From Aureisphaera sp963669405 (GTDB lineage: Bacteria > Bacteroidota > Bacteroidia > Flavobacteriales > Flavobacteriaceae): a stretch of 64,000 bases of DNA. Shown here piece after piece: positions 34,613 through 43,732 of the stretch. Numbering within the stretch: position 1 is the stretch's first letter; each line of letters begins with the position of its first letter. Below the pieces are notes generated by a model. That model was not told the DNA's origin. It saw only the letters and a list, made by a program, of their open reading frames with translations, and ran no database searches. Location: NCBI GenBank assembly GCA_963669405.2, contig CAXXHF010000002.1:3038001-3102000 (forward strand), read 5' to 3'. The translations under genes were made by a program, and so were the position numbers.

Positions 34613-35389
34613 ATGAATAATTCTCGAGACAAACAGCTACAAGCCTACGATCGTTTATTGACCATTATGGACGAATTACGGGAGCAATGTCCATGGGATA
34701 AAAAACAAACCATGCAAACATTGCGGCACCTTACCATAGAAGAAACCTATGAGTTGGGTGATGCTATCTTGGAGAATGATCTAGAGGAAGTAAAAAAAGA
34801 ATTGGGCGATTTGTTACTACATATCGTCTTTTATGCAAAAATTGGAAGCGAAACAGGGGATTTTGATATGGCCGATGTTGCCAACCATATTTGTGAGAAA
34901 CTAATTTCAAGACATCCACATATTTATGGAGATGTAGAAGTGGCAGATGAAGAGGAAGTAAAACAGAATTGGGAAAGCCTGAAACTGAAGGAAGGAAAGA
35001 AAAGTGTGCTAGAAGGTGTGCCTAAATCCCTTCCAGCCATGGTAAAGGCCAATCGTATTCAAGACAAGGTAGCTGGTGTTGGTTTTGATTGGGAAGAACC
35101 CCAACAGGTTTTTGAAAAGTTGAAAGAAGAGTTGGAAGAACTCCAAGAAGAAGTCTCTCAAGATAATCAAGAACAAATAGAGCAAGAATTTGGGGATGTG
35201 CTTTTTTCCATGATCAATTATGCGCGTTTTCTTAAGGTAGACCCAGAAAGTGCCTTAGAGCGTACCAACAAAAAATTCATAAAGAGATTTCAGTATTTAG
35301 AAGGCAAAGCTAAGGAGCATGGAAAAACCCTTAAGGAGATGACCCTTGCCGAAATGGATGTATACTGGAACGAAGCCAAGCAGCTTTAA
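34613..35389 (+). CDS. mazG: Nucleoside triphosphate pyrophosphohydrolase MazG
   Basis: 258 residues with two MazG helical repeats. The N-terminal repeat has CPWDKKQTMQTLRHLTIEETYEL and the EExxE plus E/D metal-binding pattern (EETYELGDAI, ELGDLLLHI); the second repeats it (EELEELQEEV, EFGDVLFSM). Hydrolyses NTPs/dNTPs, including damaged ones. The promoter is unclear because a strong terminator ends just before the start. The gene end overlaps the convergent methyltransferase gene. Confidence 0.92.
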   Translation: MNNSRDKQLQAYDRLLTIMDELREQCPWDKKQTMQTLRHLTIEETYELGDAILENDLEEVKKELGDLLLHIVFYAKIGSETGDFDMADVANHICEKLISRHPHIYGDVEVADEEEVKQNWESLKLKEGKKSVLEGVPKSLPAMVKANRIQDKVAGVGFDWEEPQQVFEKLKEELEELQEEVSQDNQEQIEQEFGDVLFSMINYARFLKVDPESALERTNKKFIKRFQYLEGKAKEHGKTLKEMTLAEMDVYWNEAKQL

Positions 35390-36012
35390 TCTTTGGATAG
35401 AACGATTAATCTTTCCGTGATTTCCACATTATTGAACCCTAAATGTTGTTGAATCCATTTTAGATTTTTTTCAGAATAGAATATTACATGAGTGAGGTCA
35501 TCTTTATAATACCAAGATGCGAATTCTGAATCATTAGGAAGTGTGTCACTCATACAGAATAATATCCCATTGGGTTTTAATAGTCCATACATAAGTTGAA
35601 ATTCCTTGTGAGGATTATGGAAATGTTCAATGACTTCACAGCAAACTATAAAATCATAAGTTTCCTCAAGGACTGAACGATCGGGATGAAAAAAAGGGTC
35701 CCAAAGATTCATTTGGAAGCCTTGATCTCTTAAAAGTTTGGAAATGACTGGACCTGTTCCAGCACCAAAATCAAGCCCTTTGCTGGTAGCAGGAAAAGCA
35801 TTGAGAACAGCTTGGACAATGGGATTTACAAATTGTTGATAATTGGGGTCTTCTATATTGTTTTCGTGTAATAAATACCGCTCCTTCTCTTGGGTGGTAT
35901 TGAGAAAGTACTTGGAATCTTTAAAGACCGTTGCGCAATGCAAACAAGAATAAAACTGAACAATATCTTTCCGCTGAGATACATTTTTACTGCTGCACAG
36001 CGGACATGTCAT
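35386..36012 (-). CDS. Class I SAM-dependent methyltransferase with N-terminal zinc ribbon
   Basis: 208 residues. Starts with a CPLC...CLHC pair of cysteine pairs (residues 3-6 and 23-26) forming a small zinc ribbon, then a Methyltransf_23-type domain with LDFGAGTGPVISKLL and CCEVIEHFHNP. This architecture occurs in sugar- and lipid-linked methyltransferases. Ends where mazG ends; starts 1 base after the DUF349 stop, so it is the last gene of that operon. Confidence 0.78.
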   Translation of the reverse strand: MTCPLCSSKNVSQRKDIVQFYSCLHCATVFKDSKYFLNTTQEKERYLLHENNIEDPNYQQFVNPIVQAVLNAFPATSKGLDFGAGTGPVISKLLRDQGFQMNLWDPFFHPDRSVLEETYDFIVCCEVIEHFHNPHKEFQLMYGLLKPNGILFCMSDTLPNDSEFASWYYKDDLTHVIFYSEKNLKWIQQHLGFNNVEITERLIVLSKD

Positions 36013-36013
36013 A

Positions 36014-38137
36014 CTATCCTTCTTTACGCAAAGAACGTATTTTCTGAAGTTTGGTTTTCCAGATAGCCAATTGCTCTTTTTGCCTGTTTATATTCTTATG
36101 CACATCTTGAACTAGTGGATTGTCTTCTTTAGCATTTTGGAAAAACCCTAAATTATTTTCCAACTGGCGGATTTCCTGATGAACTTCGGTGATCTTTTTG
36201 GAAATGAAAAATTCCTCATTCTGAAGTTTCCTTTTATCTTCTTGTGAAACCATGGAGTTCAACTTGTTTTCGAAACGAATCATTTCGGTTTCTTGTTTTC
36301 CAAGATTCAATTTTCCGAAAAGCCCATCGAGTACTTTATTGAACTTACGTTCTATGTTTCTTTTGTTATATGGAACCCTACCAATGGCTTTCCATTCAGA
36401 AATTTTGCCTTTAATGGTTTCTATATCTACTTTGTGATCACCACTTAGTTCCCATCCATCCAATGAATTAAGAAGTGCTTCTTTAGTTTCGTAATGTGCC
36501 ATTTCTTCTTTGTTGGCTTCATTACGTTCGGCATGGACACGATTAAAGTATTGATTACAGGCGTCTTTGAACTGTTTCCATATTTTATCACTTTCCTTTC
36601 GGGGTACATGACCAATGGATTTCCAATCATTCTGGATTTTTTTCATCAAAGGTGTAACCACATCAAAGTCATCACTATCCTTGTTTTCTTCAGCAATTTT
36701 AATAAGTTCTAATTTCTTCTCCAGATTGGTATATTGTTCTTTTTTCTGATTCTTGTAGAAATTGTTTTTTTCTCTATTGAAACCTCTAGTGGCTTCTTTG
36801 AAGGTGTTCCATATCTCTTTTGCCTTAGTTCTAGGTACTTTGCCTATTTCAAAATAGGAATCTCTCAGTTTTTGGATTTCCTTAATGCCTTGTTGCCAGG
36901 CTTTATGACTGGCTTGAGTCTGTTGAGTGACTTCATTTATTTTTGCAACAATTTCATTCTTGAGATGGAAGTTTTCTTCCAGTTTTACTTCCTGCTCTTT
37001 AAGATAACCTTGCCTCTTATCATGAATCACTTTGGTAGCCGCACTAAATTTTTCCCAAACTTCTTCACGGAACTCTTTTGCTACGGGACCAACATCTTCT
37101 TTCCACATTTTGTGGAGCATCTGTAGCTCCCTAAAGGCTTTGCCAAGGTCTTCTTGCTGTGCAAGTTCTTCGGCACGACCAATAAGCTTTAATTTTTGCT
37201 CTAAATTGTGTTTGAAATCCAGATCACGAAACTCTCGGTTTAAATGTAGAAAATCATAGAAATTTTCAACATGATGACGATAAGTATTCCAAATGGTATT
37301 GTACTTGTCCCTTGGTATCGCACCGGCGGTATGCCACCGTTCTTGTATTTCTTTGAAGTGCTTGTAAGTAGAATTTATATTTTCTTCAGCATTCAACAGC
37401 CCCTTTAACTCTTCTATGAGTTCCTCTCTTTTTTTGTAATTGGCCTGAAGATCTTTTTGAAGGTTTTGGTAATAATTATTTCTTTTCTCCTTATAGTCAA
37501 AATACAGGGAGTTGAATTGCTTCTTTAATGGAGTTGTATAGTGGAAGTCAATAATATTACCTCCTCCAGCTAGAAATTCTTCTTTCTTATGCTCCAATTC
37601 TTCGGCAAACTTCGCATTGAATTCTGTTTTGATCTCCTCAACACTGTTCTTAATATGTTGAACCTTCCCTTCTTTCAGTAGTTTTTGCAATTCGGAGATG
37701 AGTTCTTCTTTGCTAAGCGAATGATAATCTTTTTCTTCCTCTTCTTCGGAAGTACTTTCGTGTTCTTCATCAGACGATGCTACTTCTTCCTCTTCTTCCT
37801 CTTCTGTTTTAGCAACACCTTCAGCTTGTGGTACATCTCCTTCTACTTCTTCATCATTTGATGAAGCTATCTTTTCGCTGGATGCAGTCTCAATAACACT
37901 TTCAGATTCGGCACTACTTTCTTCTCCAGAAGTACTTTCTGGGTCTGAAGGAATTACTTCTTTTTCAACTTCTTGGGATTCTTCATTGTCCTGGGCAGAA
38001 ACTTCCGGGGTTTCGGTTTCCGTTTCCGTAGAATTTTCAGTAGAAGTGTTGGTTACAGCTTCCTGTTGAGGTTGTTCCCCAATCGGATTTTCTGTGGTTT
38101 CTTTTTCTTTTTCGTTTTGCAATTCTTTGTCAGACAT
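36014..38137 (-). CDS. DUF349 repeat protein with long acidic N-terminus
   Basis: 707 residues from the ATG at 38137 (MSDKELQNEKEK). The first 150 residues are almost entirely Glu, Ser, Thr, Pro and Gln and should be disordered. The rest is made of several roughly 70-residue all-helical DUF349 repeats, each with a W-x3-G-x-(V/I)-P-R core (RWHTAGAIPRDKYNTIWNTY, DWKSIGHVPRKESDKIW). Predicted coiled coil throughout. Cytoplasmic, function unknown. A longer open frame upstream looks non-coding. Precedes a methyltransferase gene by 1 base. Confidence 0.85.
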   Translation of the reverse strand: MSDKELQNEKEKETTENPIGEQPQQEAVTNTSTENSTETETETPEVSAQDNEESQEVEKEVIPSDPESTSGEESSAESESVIETASSEKIASSNDEEVEGDVPQAEGVAKTEEEEEEEVASSDEEHESTSEEEEEKDYHSLSKEELISELQKLLKEGKVQHIKNSVEEIKTEFNAKFAEELEHKKEEFLAGGGNIIDFHYTTPLKKQFNSLYFDYKEKRNNYYQNLQKDLQANYKKREELIEELKGLLNAEENINSTYKHFKEIQERWHTAGAIPRDKYNTIWNTYRHHVENFYDFLHLNREFRDLDFKHNLEQKLKLIGRAEELAQQEDLGKAFRELQMLHKMWKEDVGPVAKEFREEVWEKFSAATKVIHDKRQGYLKEQEVKLEENFHLKNEIVAKINEVTQQTQASHKAWQQGIKEIQKLRDSYFEIGKVPRTKAKEIWNTFKEATRGFNREKNNFYKNQKKEQYTNLEKKLELIKIAEENKDSDDFDVVTPLMKKIQNDWKSIGHVPRKESDKIWKQFKDACNQYFNRVHAERNEANKEEMAHYETKEALLNSLDGWELSGDHKVDIETIKGKISEWKAIGRVPYNKRNIERKFNKVLDGLFGKLNLGKQETEMIRFENKLNSMVSQEDKRKLQNEEFFISKKITEVHQEIRQLENNLGFFQNAKEDNPLVQDVHKNINRQKEQLAIWKTKLQKIRSLRKEG

Positions 38138-38240
38138 ATATTTCAATGTTAAGATCCGTACTCTATAGAACGTGAAAGATACTAACAACCTTGCACATGG
38201 CAAAGTTCTTATAATACTTTTGGGTTAAATGCGTAAGAAT

Positions 38241-38972
38241 TTAAGATTTCCATATACTCCAAGCTTTTTCAGCTTGATATTCCAGCATTTTTAGGCCATT
38301 ACTCACTTTGGCACCTTTGGCAAACCCTCTTTTAAGAAATTCGGTTTCGCTTGGGTTGTATATGAGGTCAAAAAGGAAGTGTTTGTCTGTTATTTCTTGG
38401 TATGGTATACTTGGACACTCATTCACATTGGGATGGGTACCTAAAGGAGTACAGTTGACTATGAGATAATGGTTGGCCATCATTTCATTTGTCAGTTCAT
38501 CATAAGTAACGGTGTCTTCCTTTTTTTCTCTGGATACTGTGATGTATTCAAATCCCATAGCATTCAATACATATGTAATTGCTTTGGCAGCGCCCCCAGT
38601 CCCTAAAATCAAGGCAGTTTTGGCTTCCAGAGGAAGAAAATCAGCCAAAGCTTTGGCAAAACCATAGTGGTCGGTATTGTATCCTGCCAAACGACCATCC
38701 TTTAGTTTTTTGATAGTGTTAACGGCTCCAATTTCTAGAGCTTCCTTATCTACGCGATCTAATAAGGGGATCACGGTTTCTTTGTAGGGAATAGTTACGT
38801 TAAAGCCTTTGGTGTCCGGATATTGTGAAATAATATCTGGCAGTAATTCTATGCATTCGACATCAAAGTTCTGATAGGTGTCTCGTCGTTTTTCTTTTTC
38901 AAATTTAGTGTTGAAATAGGATTTCGAAAAAGAGTAATCGATGTTTCTTCCTATAAGTCCGTATCTAGCCAT
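38241..38972 (-). CDS. aroE: Shikimate dehydrogenase
   Basis: 243 residues from the ATG at 38972 (MARYGLIGRNIDYSFSK); ten residues upstream are open but lie inside the DUF368 gene end. NADPH-dependent reduction of 3-dehydroshikimate in aromatic amino-acid synthesis. Motifs: SFSKSYF (shikimate binding), NVTIPYKE with the catalytic Lys, LGTGGAAKAI (NADP binding), and YNPSETEFL near the end. Slightly short compared with E. coli AroE (272 aa), as usual in Bacteroidota. The start overlaps the stop region of the upstream DUF368 gene. Confidence 0.93.
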   Translation of the reverse strand: MARYGLIGRNIDYSFSKSYFNTKFEKEKRRDTYQNFDVECIELLPDIISQYPDTKGFNVTIPYKETVIPLLDRVDKEALEIGAVNTIKKLKDGRLAGYNTDHYGFAKALADFLPLEAKTALILGTGGAAKAITYVLNAMGFEYITVSREKKEDTVTYDELTNEMMANHYLIVNCTPLGTHPNVNECPSIPYQEITDKHFLFDLIYNPSETEFLKRGFAKGAKVSNGLKMLEYQAEKAWSIWKS

Positions 38973-38974
38973 AG

Positions 38975-39988
38975 TTAAGAGGTCGTCTTCTTTTGGTACC
39001 AATCTAAACTTAGTACGATCAATACGCCTACAATGATAAAAAAAATCGCAAGAAATGTTTCGAAGGAAAATTCTGATGGCCAGTATCGGCTAAAACCTGT
39101 TACGATTTCTTGTCCATTGGCATCCAAAAGAACATTACCCAAAGAATCGTATTCATATTGGACATTTTTCCAAGGCCAAACAACTCCCAATGACCCAGTG
39201 ATGAATCCAATGATTACAGCAAAGGTAGCCTGTTTATGTCGCTTAAGTAGGTATCCTAGAAAATGGGAAAGTGATACCAATCCTGTTAAGGACCCCAACG
39301 AGAAAATGGCCAATACAATTAGCAAATTGATCCTTACAGGGTCGTCTACAAAGGAGAAATCCCATCGAAAAGTATCTGCAATAGTATCATATAATGCGTT
39401 TACAGAATCTACCAATAGAAGTACGTAATTTCCTAAAAGAATTAAAATGAAGGATCCTGAAAGCCCCGGTAATGTCATACCACTTACTCCTATAATACCG
39501 CAAAAAAACACGAACCATAGTTTATCGTTTTCTCCTGCGGGTTCTAAAAAACTAATACTTACTCCAGCAATGATTCCTAAGATTAAATAGGCAAGATATT
39601 TTCTATTCCATTTTCCAAAATCTTTTGCAACGTAATAAATAGAGCCTATAATCATTCCAAAGAAGGCACTCCAGACATAGAGCTCAAAATGAGCCAATAA
39701 ATAGTCAAGAATTTTGGAAACACTAAAATAACTTATAATCATTCCTAAAATGAGCAATCCTAGGAACCTTCCATTAATATAGGTCCAGAAACTCTTGAAT
39801 CTACCATTTATGAGTAGTTTAAAAGCTATTCCATTCACTTTCTGAAGAGAATAAATAAACTCTTCGTAAAAGCCAGCAACAAAAGCAACCATTCCACCAG
39901 AAACCCCAGGAACTTTATTGGCAGCTCCCATGGCCAATCCTTTTAGGATCAACCATATTTTGTCGCTTACCGTGCGGGTTTCGGTCAT
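38975..39988 (-). CDS. DUF368 membrane protein (copy 2)
   Basis: 337 residues with eight to nine hydrophobic helices. N-terminal GLAMGAANKVPGVSGGMVAF and the repeated GMTLPGLSGSFILILLGNY half show the inverted-repeat signature of DUF368. Members of this family have been reported to recycle undecaprenyl phosphate across the membrane; the role here is inferred. The stop codon of the copy upstream is directly adjacent (no gap), and aroE follows at once. Confidence 0.85.
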   Translation of the reverse strand: MTETRTVSDKIWLILKGLAMGAANKVPGVSGGMVAFVAGFYEEFIYSLQKVNGIAFKLLINGRFKSFWTYINGRFLGLLILGMIISYFSVSKILDYLLAHFELYVWSAFFGMIIGSIYYVAKDFGKWNRKYLAYLILGIIAGVSISFLEPAGENDKLWFVFFCGIIGVSGMTLPGLSGSFILILLGNYVLLLVDSVNALYDTIADTFRWDFSFVDDPVRINLLIVLAIFSLGSLTGLVSLSHFLGYLLKRHKQATFAVIIGFITGSLGVVWPWKNVQYEYDSLGNVLLDANGQEIVTGFSRYWPSEFSFETFLAIFFIIVGVLIVLSLDWYQKKTTS

Positions 39989-40960
39989 TTAATCATTCTT
40001 TTTTGCAAGGGCAATTCGTTCTAGGCTAAAAATGGCCAGAAAACCAATTACCACGAATGTTATTGCTAACCACAATTGTGGGTCACCATTATAATGAGTG
40101 GGGAGAATGCTTTTTTCTAGGAATGGAACTTGTTCTCCACTATGGTTGGTTCGGAAAGAAAGAATTTCCTTCCAAGGCCATATTTTATTTAATGCTCCAA
40201 TCATAAAGCCAGTAAGGATGGCCAATGTTATATTTTTATGATGCGAAAACATCCAATTCAATACTTTGGAAAAGGCTTTTAAGCCCACAATAGCACCTAA
40301 AGCAAATACCAGCATTTTTATAAAGGCATCGGTAAAAAGAGAACCATCCATGGTTTTTACACTATCGATTAACTGAGTAATGGTTCCGATAACAGCTTCA
40401 TATGCACCTAATAAAAGTAAAATGAAGGAGCCGGAAATACCTGGTAAAATCATAGCTATAATGGCAATACAACCAGCAAAGAAAAGAAACCAAGTACTTT
40501 CAGGAGAACCAACAGGTTCCAATATGGTGATCCAGTAAGAAAGTATTGTAGATACTAGGATGGCAACAATGGCAATCCAATTCCATTTAGAAATCTGTTT
40601 TCCTACATATACGATACTGGCAATGATGAGCCCAAAAAAGAATGACCAAACCGCTATAGGGTGATTGTCTAACAACCAGCTTATTAATTTTGCAAGTGAT
40701 AGAATGCTTAGCAAAACTCCACCAAAAAGTGCCATGAGAAAGGCTAGGTTGTAATGTTTCCATGCCTTTTTAAATCCTTCTTTCTTCCAGATTTTAAAAA
40801 AACCTAAATCCAGTTTATTGATAGTTTCTATCAGTTCTTCATAAACCCCTGAAATAAAGGCAATTGTTCCTCCAGAAACTCCTGGAACCACATCAGCAGC
40901 TCCCATAGCAATCCCTTTTAAAGAAATGACCAGATATTGAAAAAAGTTACGGGATGGCAT
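39989..40960 (-). CDS. DUF368 membrane protein (copy 1)
   Basis: 323 residues, paralogous to the next gene: GIAMGAADVVPGVSGGTIAF in the first half and AMILPGISGSFILLLLGAY in the second. The same number of helices and the same end (YNGDPQLWLAITFVVIGFLAIFSLERI). Tandem copies in one operon suggest either a heteromeric carrier or specialised duplicates. Starts after an exact TAnnTTTG promoter. Confidence 0.85.
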   Translation of the reverse strand: MPSRNFFQYLVISLKGIAMGAADVVPGVSGGTIAFISGVYEELIETINKLDLGFFKIWKKEGFKKAWKHYNLAFLMALFGGVLLSILSLAKLISWLLDNHPIAVWSFFFGLIIASIVYVGKQISKWNWIAIVAILVSTILSYWITILEPVGSPESTWFLFFAGCIAIIAMILPGISGSFILLLLGAYEAVIGTITQLIDSVKTMDGSLFTDAFIKMLVFALGAIVGLKAFSKVLNWMFSHHKNITLAILTGFMIGALNKIWPWKEILSFRTNHSGEQVPFLEKSILPTHYNGDPQLWLAITFVVIGFLAIFSLERIALAKKND

Positions 40961-40988
40961 AGGTTGGACTTCAGATTTTAAACAAGCC

Positions 40989-40996
40989 CAAAAATA
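40989..40996 (-). promoter_or_regulatory. Predicted -7 promoter element of the DUF368-aroE operon
   Basis: On the minus strand TATTTTTG, exact TAnnTTTG match, 28 bases before the first DUF368 ATG. Confidence 0.5.
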
Positions 40997-41002
40997 CGCA
41001 AT

Positions 41003-42403
41003 TTATAGAGAAGGCTTTTTGTGATTATTAATTAATTGTTGTACTCTTTTTTTACGATATATCTTTGGAAATAACTCTTCAATAATCATTGAAAATTCAT
41101 CGTCTAAATCAAGTGCGTTTTTAAGATGGAATTCAGCCTTGTTGTCTTCCAAAAGCTTATAATATAGGCCTGCCAAGCGATATTCTATCTCTGCATTTTC
41201 AGGGTAAAATTCAGCTGCTTGAAGCAGGTTGTTAATAGCGGCGTCATATTCTCCCAATTCTATGAGAATGTCACAACGGGAAAGCCAGGTTTCCATTTCA
41301 TAATTTCCAAGCTCGATACTGCGTCTAAATCCATGCTCGGCCTCTTCAAAAAGGCTAAGACGTTTGTTTATCTTAGCATAGCGTTTCCAATACAATACAT
41401 TTTCGGTATCTATATTAATGGCTTTCTCTATATAATACAGTGCTTTTTGATAGTTTTTCTTTCTGAAATAAAAATCGGTGATAGCTATCCATCCTTTATC
41501 CAATAAAGTATCTTCTTCTACACATTTGGTGTAGAACTGAAGTGCTAATTCATGATTTTCTAATTTTTCGTAACACTTACCAATACGCAATAATGCAAAG
41601 GAAGTAGGCTCGTCCAATCCAAGGGTAATGGAATAGCTTTCTATGGCTCTATCGTATTGCTTTAGACGCTCCAGTACTTTTCCTTTCTCCAGATAAGCAC
41701 CTATAAATCGATCATCGCTTATTATAGCGAAATCGAATGCTGCGAGTGCCTTTTCGTACTCTTCCAAAATATAATATTGCTTACCAACTTGATGCCAGGC
41801 TACTTCACAATACGGGCTTTTGTTAAGAAATTCGTTCAGGTAATCTATGGCTGCTTCATGCTGCTCTAAATAATCGAAGCAGTAAATAATATTGTATAGT
41901 GCAGAGTAATCTTGTTCATCTTGCTCTAGGCACTTCATGAAATAATACTTAGCATTTTCAAAGTCTTCCATGAAAAGATATTCCATCCCCAATAACGAAA
42001 GTACATCCGTTACATCCATGGTTATTTCTAGCGCTTTTTCTAATAAAGTAATAGCCTTTTTGTGTTCATCTCTCCTGGAATAAACATTGGCTTTTTGTAT
42101 GTAAATCTCTTCATTGGATTTTTCCAATATGTAGAGCTCGTCAAGTATCTCTTCAGCTCTTTGTAGTTCGTTCTCGAAAATGTACATTTCAACTTGAAAC
42201 AACTTAAGGTTGGTGGAGGTAGGGTGTTGCTCTAGTCCCATCTTTGTTGCCTTTTTGGCAAGGGCAACCTTTCCGTTTTCCAAGTAATGCTGAATGATCT
42301 CTTCGAACTCTTCGGAGTCGAAGAAGTAAACATCATTAGTCTTTAACATGGATTCAAAACGGGAAAGTGAAAAGTTGTTATGCTCGTTAGGGCTTAAATG
42401 CAT
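41003..42403 (-). CDS. TPR-repeat protein
   Basis: 466 residues made of about twelve tetratricopeptide repeats (for instance AISYSITLGLDEP-type helices and repeated A/G-x3-Y/F patterns such as YEKALAAFDFAI and YQKALYYIEKAI). Acidic overall. No signal peptide or membrane segment, so a cytoplasmic scaffold or adaptor. Partner unknown; related long TPR proteins are common in Flavobacteriaceae. Confidence 0.85.
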   Translation of the reverse strand: MHLSPNEHNNFSLSRFESMLKTNDVYFFDSEEFEEIIQHYLENGKVALAKKATKMGLEQHPTSTNLKLFQVEMYIFENELQRAEEILDELYILEKSNEEIYIQKANVYSRRDEHKKAITLLEKALEITMDVTDVLSLLGMEYLFMEDFENAKYYFMKCLEQDEQDYSALYNIIYCFDYLEQHEAAIDYLNEFLNKSPYCEVAWHQVGKQYYILEEYEKALAAFDFAIISDDRFIGAYLEKGKVLERLKQYDRAIESYSITLGLDEPTSFALLRIGKCYEKLENHELALQFYTKCVEEDTLLDKGWIAITDFYFRKKNYQKALYYIEKAINIDTENVLYWKRYAKINKRLSLFEEAEHGFRRSIELGNYEMETWLSRCDILIELGEYDAAINNLLQAAEFYPENAEIEYRLAGLYYKLLEDNKAEFHLKNALDLDDEFSMIIEELFPKIYRKKRVQQLINNHKKPSL

Positions 42404-42537
42404 ACAAAGCGCGTTAACTGTTTCTTTAAATTAAAGATACTAATGTATTGAAGCCTTCAAGAGTCATGCCCTTTTTCTTGTTAACAAGCTTATCAACAGC
42501 TATTAGTAAGGCTTAACGTATTGTTTTTCAGTAAGTT

Positions 42538-43731
42538 TCAGTCTTGTTTTTCGTTATTGATTTTATCAAGTACTCCAGTCAGAATAGCACATCCTTTTTC
42601 TATTTCTGCTTCGGTAATGGTAAGAGGAGGAGTAATACGAATGGCATGAGGCTCAAATAGTAACCAAAAAAGGATGAGACCTTCTTCTTTACATTTCATA
42701 ATAACTTTGGATGCCAATTCTTCATTATCAACTAAGGCAGCGAGCATAAGTCCCTTGCCCCGTATCTCATGTATAAGCGGATGTTTTAAGTATTTTCTAA
42801 AGAGCTTTTCCTTGTATGCCATTTCTTGTATGAGTTGGCTTTCGGTGATTTCCCGTAAGGTTGCTAGTGCTGCAGCTGCAATGACTGGATTACCGCCAAA
42901 TGTGGTTATATGTCCTAACTTAGGATTGTCTTTCAATAGTGACATATGTTCATGTGAGGCTGTAAATGCACCAATGGGAAGTCCACCCCCCATTCCTTTT
43001 CCCATCACCAAGATATCGGGCACTAAACCGAAGTGTTGGAAACCGAACAGCTTTCCAGTTCGTCCAAAACCTGGTTGAATTTCATCCAAAATGAGCATTG
43101 CTCCCATAGCTTCACAACGGGCCTTCACCTTTTGTAGATATCCTGCTTCTGGAAGGATAAAACCTGCACCACCCTGAATGGTTTCCAAAATAACGGCTGC
43201 AGTATCGTTGGTGATGTTATTTAGTTCTTCTTCCTCATTAAAAGTAATGGGGTGGCAATTGGGGATAAGAGGTCCAAAAGGTGTTTTTCGTTCCTCATAG
43301 CCCATTACACTAAGTGATCCCATGGTATTTCCATGATATGCATGGTGAGCATATATAATTTTACTTCGTCCAGTTGCTCGTCTAGCTAATTTCAAGGCAC
43401 CCTCAATTGCCTCGGTACCACTATTTACTAAATAAGTGGTGTCCAGAGGATCTGGGAGTAGAGAGGCTAATAATTTACAAAGTTCGGTTGCGGGCGTTTG
43501 CGCATATTCTCCATAGACCATTACATGCGCATATTTATCCAATTGGTTTTTTACCGCCTCAGTAACCTTTGGGTGGCAGTGTCCTAATGGGCAAGCTGAA
43601 ACTCCTGCTACAAAATCTAAATGAGCATTTCCTTGACTATCGTAGATATAACTTCCCTTGGCATGGGAAACCTCAACCGATAAAGGATGTGGTGTGGTTT
43701 GAGCTTGATATTTCAGAAAATCGGAAAGCAT
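42538..43731 (-). CDS. Class III aminotransferase (acetylornithine/succinylornithine-type)
   Basis: 397 residues, fold-I PLP enzyme. The PLP-binding part contains ILDEIQPGFGRTGKLF (Asp contacting the pyridine) and the Schiff-base lysine in MGKGMGGGLPIGA. Family members act on acetylornithine, GABA, ornithine or similar amines. No other arginine genes are nearby, so the substrate is not settled. Starts 1 base after the OstA-like gene ends, implying one transcript. Confidence 0.85.
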   Translation of the reverse strand: MLSDFLKYQAQTTPHPLSVEVSHAKGSYIYDSQGNAHLDFVAGVSACPLGHCHPKVTEAVKNQLDKYAHVMVYGEYAQTPATELCKLLASLLPDPLDTTYLVNSGTEAIEGALKLARRATGRSKIIYAHHAYHGNTMGSLSVMGYEERKTPFGPLIPNCHPITFNEEEELNNITNDTAAVILETIQGGAGFILPEAGYLQKVKARCEAMGAMLILDEIQPGFGRTGKLFGFQHFGLVPDILVMGKGMGGGLPIGAFTASHEHMSLLKDNPKLGHITTFGGNPVIAAAALATLREITESQLIQEMAYKEKLFRKYLKHPLIHEIRGKGLMLAALVDNEELASKVIMKCKEEGLILFWLLFEPHAIRITPPLTITEAEIEKGCAILTGVLDKINNEKQD

Positions 43732-43732
43732 A

